A DNA stretch of 64,000 nt from JAABRU01 sp050180235 (GTDB lineage Bacteria > Desulfobacterota > Desulfobacteria > Desulfobacterales > Desulfococcaceae): the NCBI GenBank assembly GCA_050180235.1, contig JBFXEJ010000019.1:1-64000 (forward strand), given 5' to 3'. Every line of letters begins with the position of its first letter. Position 1 is the stretch's first letter. The position numbers and the translations under genes are program-made. Shown here in pieces: positions 1-7,514 of this stretch. Below the pieces are notes generated by a model. The model did no database searches, was not told where the DNA came from, and saw only the letters and a list, made by a program, of their open reading frames with translations.

Positions 1-167
1 GTTAGGGTAGGGTTTTCAATGAGACGACCAGGTGCTCTGCACGTTCTCTTTTTGGTAACCAGCGTGGGAACGGTCTGTCTCAAAGAAAACTTTACCATAC
101 TTGTCATTCAATATACAAGCGTGGGAATGAGATAAATAATATTAATAAGTGAGGGTCCGATAGATAA

Positions 168-1274
168 ATGGGAAAGAGAAAATGGTCTTTACGTTTAAAT
201 TATTTCGGCTGCTATTCTCAGTTAAATACACTGTTACCGGATTCAAGAATAATAATTCTTTGCGTTATGGTTTTTATGGTTGCCGCAGCATGTATAAATG
301 ATAGATGGAAATATGTTTGCCAATACCCATATTTGCATGAAGCAAATGATATTTGGTTTACTGGAAATACAGGATTATTTGCTGGTTGGTATATGAATCT
401 TGATAATATGAATGTTAAGGACATTATTGATAATAGATGGACGTTGCGTGAAGCCGTTATCCTTAAGACAAAATTGAATGCGCATGATAATTGGATTAAG
501 ACTTATTCCGGAAATGGAGAAATATTGCAACTGCTTCCAGTTGACAATGTTACGTTTTTATCACTTGGCAGGAAATATGATGCAAACGGAAAAGCGAAAG
601 CTTTTTTACTTATATCCAATGATACAGGTCAAACTTGGAAAATGCTTCCGGAACCACCAGATTTATTTGATGGTATAGCATGTTATAAGGATAATACTGT
701 GTATGGATGGGCTGGGGAGTCTGTTTTTGTCAGTAAGGATATCGGAGTAAATTGGATATGCATAAATGGGAATCTGTCAATTAATAACAGTGAGGCAAAG
801 CCTATTGTAGACGATAAAGGGATTCTATGGCTCGTAAGCAAAGGCAGGATTGTTGGTCTGTCTGCTGACGGGACTAAACAGGATGAAGAAGTCAAAGAAA
901 AAATAAAGATAGATTGTTTCGCTAATTCGCAGGAGGGGACACTTTGGGTAATCGGAAGGGGTGGTAAGAATTTCGCTGAAAATGTTCTCCTGATTAAAAA
1001 GGAGGCAGCCCATGTATATAAAGTCGTTTCAAAATTGCCATATTTTCTTCCAAGAGATTTGTGGGTTGGGCATGGTGTAATAAATGTGTGGGGGTCTGAC
1101 ATGAACGAAAGCCCCCCTACAAGATTGTTGATGATCAGTTCTGACAGAGGTCTGTCATGGTCACAAGAAAAACCAAAGGATATTTATGCTCATGGTCCTG
1201 TCTTTTTTGAAAATGATCAAATAATATGGAATGTTGCGACAAAAGACAGAATTCAACGCCGTGGCGTAAGGTGA
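168..1274 (+). CDS. Asp-box (BNR/sialidase-like) repeat surface protein, hypothetical
   Basis: A 368-residue protein of unknown function. Residues about 27-42 form a hydrophobic segment ending in AAAC (Cys42), so it is either a signal anchor or a late lipobox; both imply export. The rest carries Asp-box-like motifs of the form S-x-D-x-G-x-x-W: SNDTGQTW, SKDIGVNW and SSDRGLSW. These are typical of sialidase or YCF48-type beta-propellers, so a beta-propeller outside the cytoplasm is inferred. The ATG has no convincing Shine-Dalgarno sequence and the N-terminal region before the hydrophobic segment is long, so the start is uncertain. Family B repeat starts 17 bases after the stop codon. No neighbouring gene suggests a role. 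Confidence 0.6.
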   Translation: MGKRKWSLRLNYFGCYSQLNTLLPDSRIIILCVMVFMVAAACINDRWKYVCQYPYLHEANDIWFTGNTGLFAGWYMNLDNMNVKDIIDNRWTLREAVILKTKLNAHDNWIKTYSGNGEILQLLPVDNVTFLSLGRKYDANGKAKAFLLISNDTGQTWKMLPEPPDLFDGIACYKDNTVYGWAGESVFVSKDIGVNWICINGNLSINNSEAKPIVDDKGILWLVSKGRIVGLSADGTKQDEEVKEKIKIDCFANSQEGTLWVIGRGGKNFAENVLLIKKEAAHVYKVVSKLPYFLPRDLWVGHGVINVWGSDMNESPPTRLLMISSDRGLSWSQEKPKDIYAHGPVFFENDQIIWNVATKDRIQRRGVR

Positions 1275-1291
1275 AAAAATAAAATAGCGTA

Positions 1292-1443
1292 ATACCAAAT
1301 CGCCATTGACCTGATACAATCTGCACTTCCGGCCGAAACTGATCCGGAGGAGTGCAAAAATTAAGCGGAGCGGTTTTTTGCACACGCGCAGCAGCGGAAA
1401 AAATGACAATAAATATTGTATCAAATCAATAGAGAATTGGTAT
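1292..1443. repeat. Family B inverted-repeat element, full copy
   Basis: The ends are inverted copies of each other: ATACCAAATCGCCATTGA on the left and TCAATAGAGAATTGGTAT on the right. The core is a hairpin, GTGCAAAAATTAAGCGG pairing with the GGTTTTTTGCAC that follows. Other full copies lie at 23088, 41269 and 49360. It has no coding capacity, so it is a MITE-like element. Confidence 0.8.
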
Positions 1444-1468
1444 AACATATTATAAAATCGAATTATTA

Positions 1469-1610
1469 TAACTGATGTTACGCCAGATCGTCATACTGAC
1501 GAAAGTCAGTATCCGGAACCTGTTGATATTACCGGATTCCGGCTTACTCCGGAATGACGGTCAGAAAGAATAACTCCATGATTTTTGAAAGAGTGGCGTA
1601 ACATCAGTTA
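1469..1610. repeat. Family A MITE-like element with perfect 16-bp terminal inverted repeats
   Basis: The left end TAACTGATGTTACGCC (1469-1484) is the exact reverse complement of the right end at 1595-1610. Between them is an imperfect palindrome of the form CGTCATACTG...GGAATGACGG. A further copy of the right-end sequence lies at 2226-2240, beyond the transposase remnant, which suggests the transposase once moved this repeat. Confidence 0.8.
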
Positions 1611-1621
1611 CAAAAAATGAA

Positions 1622-2232
1622 ATGCTTCGCTATATGCTAAGCGTCTGCACAGGTAACTACCTGAATTTCAAATATGTTCTGACTGACAGTTGGTTTTCTT
1701 CCAAAGAAACCATGAATTTCATCAACTCATTGATTTCAAAGGATTTCATTATGGCGATCAAATACAGCCGCACTGTTGCATTGCATCCGGAAGACAGACA
1801 GAACGGTCATTTTGTTCAAGTGGGAATGCTGGAACTGAAATCGGACACCGTTCAGTGTGTTTACATGAAAGGCATTGATTTTCCATGTCTTTTATGCAAA
1901 CGGGTCTTTAAAAACAGGGACGGATCTTAAGGTGAGCTTTATTTGGTTTCCAGCGATAGCAGTCTGACTTATGACCAAATAACGGCTATCTGTCAGAAAC
2001 GATGGAATGTCGAAATCTTTCACAAATCTTTGAAATCAAATGCATCACTGTCAAAATCGCCAACAAGAACTGTGAGAACACAAAGCAATCATTTTTTGCT
2101 TCCATCTATTCATTTTTCAAACTGGAAAAACTCAAAATTAAACATAATTTGAATCACTTCGCTTTGAGAACAAAACTTTATATCAATGCGCTGAAAGCCA
2201 GTTTTCAAAAATTACAGGAATTGAAGGCGTAA
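1622..2232 (+). pseudogene. Decayed IS4-type DDE transposase
   Basis: Three overlapping frames together resemble the C-terminal half of an IS4-family transposase. The first frame (1622-1930) contains YVLTDSWFSSKE, with the DDE-type Asp followed by Trp-Phe, and ends at an in-frame TAA. The second (1943-2152) contains KRWNVEIFHKSLK, which fits the Y/W-R-E-K signature around the catalytic Glu. The third (2002-2232) continues with the C-terminal helix region. The N-terminal half is missing, and at least one stop and one frameshift separate the pieces, so it is inactive. A family A terminal repeat lies on each side (1595-1610 and 2226-2240). Confidence 0.75.
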
Positions 2233-2240
2233 CATCAGTT
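2226..2240. repeat. Family A terminal repeat at the distal end of the IS4 remnant
   Basis: GGCGTAACATCAGTT is identical to the right end of the family A element at 1595. It marks the outer boundary of the decayed transposase. It is followed directly by a solitary family B right end (ending in GCGATTTGGTAT, about 2240-2272). Confidence 0.65.
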
Positions 2241-2497
2241 TCATAAGTATATTTTCAATGGCGATTTGGTATGATTCTCTTTCAATTCCTGCTTTTCGTG
2301 TTTTTTTGTGTTTTTCGTGGTTGAAGAAATAAGCGGCATTTCTCAATTTTTGATGGCGATTTGCTATAAGTCAATGGAGTGAAAATTGGGAACGAAAAAA
2401 AACTCTGTGCAACTCTGCGGTTAAGCTCCACTGTTTTTCAGTGGATTTAATCAGATATTTAAAAATTTGATTCATTCCGAAAATGGAGGAACGGTGT

Positions 2498-3451
2498 ATG
2501 ACAATGCAAAAAAAACTGCTGGTGCTGGTTGACGGATCCCAGAGATCCGTACAGACCGCTGAATATCTGAAAAATTTTATGCCTGCGGACGGAAACACGC
2601 AGATCGTGCTTTTTCATGTTTTCAGCGGACTGCCGGAGGAATACCGGGAACTGGAAAAAGATGACACTTGCACTGTCACGGCTGATCAGTTGAAAGATAT
2701 GGAAAGCGATCAGAAAACAAAACTCCGTGCACATATGGAAAAAGTGAAAGAAATTCTGATTGCAGGCGGATTTTCAGACCAGTCTGTTGAAATCAGATTT
2801 CATCTTCTGGAAAAAGGAGTTGCCCGTGATATTATAGAAGAAGCGAAAAAAGGTTACAGCGCTGTTGTCATGAGAAGGCGGGGAATGGGCGCGCTCAAAA
2901 GCATTATTCTGGGCAGTGTTGCTGTCAAATTATTGCAGTCTTTGACCTTTATCCCCATTATCATTGTGGGGCAGGCCCCTCCGGTGAAAAAAATTCTGCT
3001 GGCTGCGGATGCCTCTCCCTTTTCCATGAAAGCGGCTGAATTTGTCGCGTCAATGCTGGGCGGATATCCTTATGAAGTCTGTATTTTTCATGCCATTATC
3101 GGCCTGAGTTCTGTAAAATTTGATCTTGCCGAAACAGATAATATGGAACTTCCGGAAAGTGAAATGCCAGACAACTGCATTGAAGCCTTTAAAATAAAAG
3201 TGGCAGAAATGTTTCAGGAAATAAAAAACATTCTGCTGGCATCCGGGTTTGCCCCTGAAAACCTGTCTGAAAAAATAACCACAGGTGTCTACAGCAGATC
3301 CGAGGCCATCATCCAAAAAGCGCAGGAAGAAGGCTGCGGCACAGTTGTTGTGGGCAGAAGAGGACTTTCAAAGGTTGAGGCATTTTTTATGGGCAGGGTG
3401 GGCCATGAGGTTGTTTATGCAGGAAAAGAGTTTACAGTCTGGGTTGTCTGA
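2498..3451 (+). CDS. Tandem-domain universal stress protein (UspA family)
   Basis: A 317-residue protein with two Usp domains, about residues 3-155 and 163-317, each opening with a KKLLVLVDGS or KKILLAADAS strand. The second domain keeps the ATP-binding pattern G-x2-G-x9-G (GRRGLSKVEAFFMGR). In the first domain the first Gly of that pattern is Arg (RRRGMGALKSIILGS), so nucleotide binding there may be weakened. I chose the ATG at 2498 over the one at 2483 because GGAGGA (2485-2490) then sits seven bases upstream. Usp proteins are cytoplasmic and respond to energy or oxidative stress; no specific partner is visible here. Confidence 0.9.
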   Translation: MTMQKKLLVLVDGSQRSVQTAEYLKNFMPADGNTQIVLFHVFSGLPEEYRELEKDDTCTVTADQLKDMESDQKTKLRAHMEKVKEILIAGGFSDQSVEIRFHLLEKGVARDIIEEAKKGYSAVVMRRRGMGALKSIILGSVAVKLLQSLTFIPIIIVGQAPPVKKILLAADASPFSMKAAEFVASMLGGYPYEVCIFHAIIGLSSVKFDLAETDNMELPESEMPDNCIEAFKIKVAEMFQEIKNILLASGFAPENLSEKITTGVYSRSEAIIQKAQEEGCGTVVVGRRGLSKVEAFFMGRVGHEVVYAGKEFTVWVV

Positions 3452-3794
3452 TGACAGGCTGCGGTTCAGTGGTATTTCCAGATTGCGGCATACAATGTCT
3501 GTCAGTTCTCAGGGCAGCAGTCTTTGAAAACAAACACATCGCAACTCTTCTTTATTAAAAGGGAATGGACAGCTACCACTGCAGAACAGTGGTTTCTGCG
3601 GTTTATGATGCAGGAAAAAAAATGGCTGTTTTAAATATTATTTTGTCAACTTATCCGAATCAGCCTGGACAGTACACATGTCCCGCCTCTTTGAAAAGCA
3701 GGGGCAGAAAGACAGATCCGGACAGGCTGACAAAGTAAAACTATCCAGAATCGGTTAATTTTCTGGAAATATAAATGGAAAGGAGGAGAATAAT
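3452..3794. other. Intergenic stretch before the KGGC peptide gene
   Basis: There is no gene here. A short hairpin, CCACTGCAGAACAGTGG, lies at about 3577-3593. A strong Shine-Dalgarno AGGAGGAG (3781-3788) precedes the peptide gene. No clear promoter or dispersed repeat was recognised. Confidence 0.4.
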
Positions 3795-3935
3795 ATGCCT
3801 AAAGGATCTGGTGGCGGTAAAGGCGGCGGCGGTAAAGGCGGCTGTGATAAAGGTGGCGGCGGTAAAGGCGGCTGTGGTAAAGGCGGCGGCAAGGGCGGCT
3901 GTTCAGGTGGTGGCACCGGCACTGGCAGCAAATAA
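3795..3935 (+). CDS. 46-residue Gly/Lys/Cys-rich repeat peptide (KGGC peptide)
   Basis: A small gene with an excellent ribosome-binding site (AGGAGGAG, six bases before the ATG). The 46 residues include 27 Gly and 8 Lys. Three Cys (17, 27, 36) each sit in the motif KGGC, with spacings of 10 and 9 residues, inside a K-G-G-G-G-K-G-G repeat. There is no signal peptide or membrane segment. The gene ends 117 bases before a radical SAM enzyme on the same strand. I do not recognise the family. It could be a ribosomally made peptide modified by that enzyme, a small metal-binding peptide, or a low-complexity structural peptide. The near-ideal Shine-Dalgarno argues for real translation; the function is inference. 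Confidence 0.65.
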   Translation: MPKGSGGGKGGGGKGGCDKGGGGKGGCGKGGGKGGCSGGGTGTGSK

Positions 3936-4052
3936 TTTTCAATGAAGGGGTCAGGCGGGGATAATCTGTATGCAACTGCCTGGCCTCTTTGCCCTTTTTA
4001 TATTTTTGCATAAGTTGGCATATGTTGTTAATCTGAAAATACAACAGGAGTT

Positions 4053-5018
4053 ATGAAATTGGAAGCGAACAAGTCGATCATATTTGGACCTGTACCATCC
4101 CGAAGACTGGGACGCAGTGTGGGAATCAACAATATTCCACCCAAAATTTGCAGCTATTCCTGTGCCTATTGTCAGTTGGGACGCACCGTGAAAATGCAAG
4201 TGGAACGGCAGGTATTCTATAAACCTGAAGACATCCTTCATGCTGTGCAGAATAAGCTGGAAGAGACTGAAAAAGCAGGAGAAAAAATTGATTACCTGAC
4301 ATTTGTGCCGGATGGGGAGCCCACTCTGGACATCAGTTTGGAGCATGAAATCAGCCTTCTGAAGCCATTGGGCATTCCGGTTGCTGTAATCACCAATAGT
4401 TCCCTCATATGGCAAAAGGATGTAAGGAATGCGCTGATGAAGGCTGACTGGGTTTCACTGAAGATTGATACTGTCGAAGAAAAAATCTGGCGCAAAGTGG
4501 ATCGTCCTCACCGCATGCTGAAACTGTCTCAGATTCTTGAAGGTGCACTGGAATTCGCAAAAATATTTAAAGGAAAGTTAATGACGGAAACCATGCTGCT
4601 GGCAAATGTGAACGACTCGGAGTCCACCATCAGAGAGACAGCCGAATTTTTGGGTTTGCTCCGGCCTGCAACTGCCTGGCTGTCCATTCCCATTCGGCCG
4701 CCAGCGGAAAAATGGGTACAGGCTCCGGATGAACATGTAATTAACAGGGCCTGGCAGATAATTGAAGAAAAGGTGAAATCCGTTGAATATCTGACCGGAT
4801 ATGAGGGGAATGCTTTTGCTTTTACCGGAAATGCCGAAGAGGATATTCTGAGCATAACCGCGGTTCACCCCATGCGGAATGATGCGGTGGAGGAATTTCT
4901 GAAACGGGCCGGGGCAGATTGGGAAACAGTTCATCAAATGGTGAAAAACGGTCTGCTGATTGAGACAGAATACGGAAAAAACAGGTTTTACCTAAGAAAA
5001 TTCCGTAAACATTCCTGA
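4053..5018 (+). CDS. Radical SAM protein, COG0731-like (wyosine-synthase-related)
   Basis: A 321-residue radical SAM enzyme. The [4Fe-4S] motif is C33-x3-C37-x2-C40 (CSYSCAYC), preceded by the family signature FGPVPSRRLGRSVG. FVPDGEPTLD fits the SAM-binding GGEP-type strand. The C-terminal 60 residues look like a winged-helix module (VEEFLKRAGADWETVHQMV). The enzyme should cleave S-adenosylmethionine and start radical chemistry in the cytoplasm; its substrate is unknown. Members of this group are often labelled as Fe-S oxidoreductases related to wyosine synthase, but that name does not prove a tRNA role. The Shine-Dalgarno AGGAG lies just before the ATG. It directly follows the KGGC peptide gene, so that peptide is a candidate substrate. 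Confidence 0.85.
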   Translation: MKLEANKSIIFGPVPSRRLGRSVGINNIPPKICSYSCAYCQLGRTVKMQVERQVFYKPEDILHAVQNKLEETEKAGEKIDYLTFVPDGEPTLDISLEHEISLLKPLGIPVAVITNSSLIWQKDVRNALMKADWVSLKIDTVEEKIWRKVDRPHRMLKLSQILEGALEFAKIFKGKLMTETMLLANVNDSESTIRETAEFLGLLRPATAWLSIPIRPPAEKWVQAPDEHVINRAWQIIEEKVKSVEYLTGYEGNAFAFTGNAEEDILSITAVHPMRNDAVEEFLKRAGADWETVHQMVKNGLLIETEYGKNRFYLRKFRKHS

Positions 5019-5042
5019 GACAATAATTACCCATTCATAAGT

Positions 5043-5143
5043 AAGGTGATTTCTGAAAATAAATATCCCGTTTCAGTTCACAGGCACAGGGCAAAAGCCG
5101 GAAGCTTAAGCTGCTTTGCCGGGATATTCTTTTCTGGAAATCT
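5043..5143. repeat. Family C inverted-repeat element
   Basis: It starts with AAGGTGATTTCTGAAAATA and ends with TTCTTTTCTGGAAATC. The middle has a GCAAAAGCC-GGAAGCTT hairpin. Related copies lie at 14195, 16417 and 49733, with a fragment at 50703. Confidence 0.75.
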
Positions 5144-5156
5144 CCATCCGCAGTTC

Positions 5157-5242
5157 CGCGTGTGCAGAAAACCGCTCCGCTCAATTTTTGCACTCCTCCG
5201 GATTTGGGTTCCGGATTGTATAAAGCCAATGGCGATTTGGTA
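5157..5242. repeat. Family B element, left end missing
   Basis: It contains the core hairpin sequence (AAAACCGCTCCGCTCAATTT) and the right terminus CAATGGCGATTTGGTAT. It abuts the family C copy upstream, which suggests one element inserted into or beside the other. Confidence 0.65.
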
Positions 5243-5243
5243 T

Positions 5244-5327
5244 AATCCCATCCTGAGAGGGGCTGGGGTGTGTCCGGAACTGCACAGTCCAATAACACAC
5301 CCCTGCCCACTCTCAGGATGGGATTAT
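5244..5327. repeat. Family H long palindrome
   Basis: The arms TAATCCCATCCTGAGAG and CTCTCAGGATGGGATTA are reverse complements flanking a GTGTGT/ACACAC-rich centre. Fragments with the CCTCCTGAGAGGGG motif recur near 45945 and 46290, and a CAGGATGGGATT fragment lies inside the element at 54959. Confidence 0.7.
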
Positions 5328-5415
5328 ATAAAATTCAAAGTTGTTATGTACTACTTAGGTGTCAGGAAAATAAACACTGAACTTATGACACTGATAACTG
5401 AAAGGAGATCAGAAA

Positions 5416-5736
5416 ATGGGATTTGTTGACATGAACGCTCTGAAAGTCCGGGAAATGCTTCCCGGTCTCCGGGCACGTTTTGTGCATACGGGAAATATGA
5501 CCTTTTCCTACTGGAATATTGATGCAGGTGCGGTGCTGCCGGAACATTCGCATCCCCATGAGCAGGTTGCCAATATGCTGGAAGGCGAATTTGAACTCAC
5601 GGTGAACGGTGAATCAAAGAGAATGCTGCCCGGTGATGTGTGTGTCATTCCGCCCAATGCCCGGCATTCAGGCCGGGCATTCACCGATTGCAGGGTTCTG
5701 GATGTTTTTCATCCGGTACGGGAAGATTACCGCTAA
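5416..5736 (+). CDS. Small cupin-domain protein
   Basis: A 106-residue single cupin (Cupin_2 type). Motif 1 is PEHSHPHEQVANMLEGEFEL, with candidate metal ligands His44, His46 and His48 or Glu49. Motif 2 is PGDVCVIPPNARHSG, with His84. The protein is cytoplasmic, with no signal or fused domain. Small cupins of this size often bind metal and act as sensors, isomerases or dioxygenases, so the reaction cannot be named from sequence. AAAGGAG lies just before the ATG. The gene is flanked on both sides by repeats, so it appears monocistronic. Confidence 0.85.
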   Translation: MGFVDMNALKVREMLPGLRARFVHTGNMTFSYWNIDAGAVLPEHSHPHEQVANMLEGEFELTVNGESKRMLPGDVCVIPPNARHSGRAFTDCRVLDVFHPVREDYR

Positions 5737-5765
5737 GGAATGAAAATTAGATAACTTCCATTTCT

Positions 5766-5945
5766 TCGTCATACCGGAGTAAGCCGGTATCCAGTAAATC
5801 CGGGGTTCTGGATTCCGGCTTACGCTGGAATAACGGGTGAGTTATTGAATTTCCATTCCTAAGCAACTGGCTGCACAATATCATCATCCAGTCAAAGCCG
5901 GTATCCGGAAACACCGGATTCCGGTTTACACCGGAATGACGCTGA
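5766..5945. repeat. Two family A-type core palindromes without terminal repeats
   Basis: Two neighbouring imperfect palindromes use the arms CCGGTATCC and GGATTCCGG (5766-5838 and 5881-5945). They match the inner part of the family A elements at 1469, 23225 and 49497 but lack the TAACTGATGTTACGCC ends. A third such core is at 14082. Confidence 0.65.
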
Positions 5946-6092
5946 CTGACTTTTTCAACTGCTTCAGAAAATATTTGTTTATCCTCCCATTTTTTCCTGT
6001 CTGTGTTCTGATTTCCTGTCTGCATTATAAATCCCTTGCTTTTGATCAATGATGTGGTATACAATTCTGTAAATGATAATTCAGTATATAGT

Positions 6093-6201
6093 GCATTGTT
6101 TCAGCTAAAAATGCCGGTGTATTTCACGGCAGTACCGGAATGCCGGATTACGCTGACACTAATCCGGCCTGCAATTTCAGATGAAATGAAGCAATAGCTA
6201 T
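6093..6201. repeat. Family G element, copy 1
   Basis: It begins GCATTGTTTCAGCTAAAA and ends CAGATGAAATGAAGCAATAG. A near-identical copy lies at 42933-43037, just downstream of mnmE. The ends ATTGTTTCA and TGAAGCAAT are approximate inverted repeats. Confidence 0.75.
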
Positions 6202-6239
6202 TTTACCAACTTTTGTCCTCTGTAAAACCGGATGGAAAT

Positions 6240-6375
6240 ATGCAAAAAACCGCTTTGCTCAATTTTTGCACTCCCGCACTCAGACTGATCCGGATTAAAT
6301 ATGCAAAAAACCGCTTTGCTCAATTTTTGCACTCCCGCACTCAGTTCAAAAATTGAGCAAAGCGGTTTTTGCACT
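6240..6375. repeat. Cluster of three family B core hairpins
   Basis: The unit ATGCAAAAAACCGCTTTGCT appears twice in direct orientation, and once inverted (AGCAAAGCGGTTTTTGCAC). The terminal repeats of family B are absent, so only the core has been amplified. Confidence 0.7.
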
Positions 6376-6448
6376 TATTGTTCATAAAGAAGAAAAATAA
6401 TTCCTGGGCATCGTCTTTTGTGAAAACAACTCATATCTCTGAAAAAAA

Positions 6449-7492
6449 ATGAAATTTAATCCACTGACCATAAAAAAAATAAGACGTTTTCAGTCCATCC
6501 GGAGGGGATACTGGTCTCTTATCATTTTTGTGATGATGCTCCTTTTCTCTCTTTCCGCGGAACTGTTCATCAGTAACCGTGCACTGATTGTCCATTACAA
6601 TGGCGATTATTATTTTCCGACCTACGGACAGATGCTCCCGGGGAAAAAATTCGGACTGGATTATGATTATGAATGCAATTACAGAAAGTTAAAGGAATAT
6701 TTCGCACAGGAGCAAAAAGGGAACTGGCTGGTGCTGCCCCCTGTTCCATTTAACGCATATGAAAATGATCTCAAAGATGACTCGTTTCCGCCGTTTCCGC
6801 CTTCTCTGAAAACCCGGCATTTTCTGGGAACTGACGCTGTGGGCCGGGATGTGCTGGCACGGCTGATATACGGTTTCCGCATAGCCATATTTTTTTCCCT
6901 GGGTCTGCTTGCAGCAGATTATCTGATTGGTATCAGCATCGGCTGCGCAATGGGATACTTCGGGGGCAGATTTGATCTTTTTTTTCAGCGCGTCATTGAA
7001 ATCTGGTCAAATGTTCCTTTTCTTTATGTGATCATCATTATATCATCCATTGTCGCTCCCAGTTTTCCCATGCTTATTCTGATTATGGCTTTTTTCGGAT
7101 GGATTGGCATGACCTGGACCATGCGCACTGTCACCTATAAGGAAAAGGCCAGGGAATATGTACTGGCGGCAAAAGCTCTGGGAGCATCGGACTTCCGGAT
7201 TATTTTCAGGCATATCATCCCCAATACCATTGCCATTATTGTCACTTATGCTCCTTTTTCTGTGTCCGGCGGCATTGTGGCGCTGACCTCTCTGGATTAT
7301 CTGGGATTCGGGCTGCCCCCGCCCACCCCAAGCTGGGGGGAACTGCTGCAGCAGGGATGGGCCAATATGAATGCCTGGTGGATTGCCGGTTCTGTGATTG
7401 CAGCCATGATTGTCACCCTGATTACCGTGACATTCATCGGCGAGGCTGTGCGGGAAGCCTTTGATCCGAAACTGCATACCGTGTATGAATAA
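6449..7492 (+). CDS. yejE: Oligopeptide/microcin C-type ABC transporter permease (YejE/OppC-like)
   Basis: A 347-residue inner-membrane permease. TM1 is about residues 22-40, followed by a YejE-type periplasmic loop with FGLDYDYECNY and the HFLGTDAVGRDVLARLIYG motif, then the BPD_transp_1 core of five or so helices. The cytoplasmic EAA-like loop is AKALGASDFRIIFRHIIPN, which contacts the ATPase. In the known Yej system this subunit works with YejA, YejB and YejF to import peptides. None of those partners is next to it here: the upstream side is a repeat block and the downstream gene is a diguanylate cyclase. It is therefore an orphan subunit. The ATG lacks a strong Shine-Dalgarno. Confidence 0.85.
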   Translation: MKFNPLTIKKIRRFQSIRRGYWSLIIFVMMLLFSLSAELFISNRALIVHYNGDYYFPTYGQMLPGKKFGLDYDYECNYRKLKEYFAQEQKGNWLVLPPVPFNAYENDLKDDSFPPFPPSLKTRHFLGTDAVGRDVLARLIYGFRIAIFFSLGLLAADYLIGISIGCAMGYFGGRFDLFFQRVIEIWSNVPFLYVIIIISSIVAPSFPMLILIMAFFGWIGMTWTMRTVTYKEKAREYVLAAKALGASDFRIIFRHIIPNTIAIIVTYAPFSVSGGIVALTSLDYLGFGLPPPTPSWGELLQQGWANMNAWWIAGSVIAAMIVTLITVTFIGEAVREAFDPKLHTVYE

Positions 7493-7514
7493 TTCATGAG
7501 GATAGAATAAAGAC

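Larger units (their letters stand above)
5737..6448. other. Gene-free repeat block between cupin and permease genes
   Basis: This 712-base gap contains two GTCAT...GGAATGAC palindromes of the family A core type (5766-5838 and 5881-5945), family G (6093-6201), and a cluster of family B core hairpins (6240-6375). The remaining bases show no convincing gene. Confidence 0.7.

Noticed and set aside
1..14. GTTAGGGTAGGG, which resembles a telomere repeat
   Set aside because: Only about one and a half units, not a repeat array, and the surrounding genes are bacterial.
5035..5429. Open frames across repeats C, B and H
   Set aside because: They only read through inverted repeats shared with other non-coding sites.
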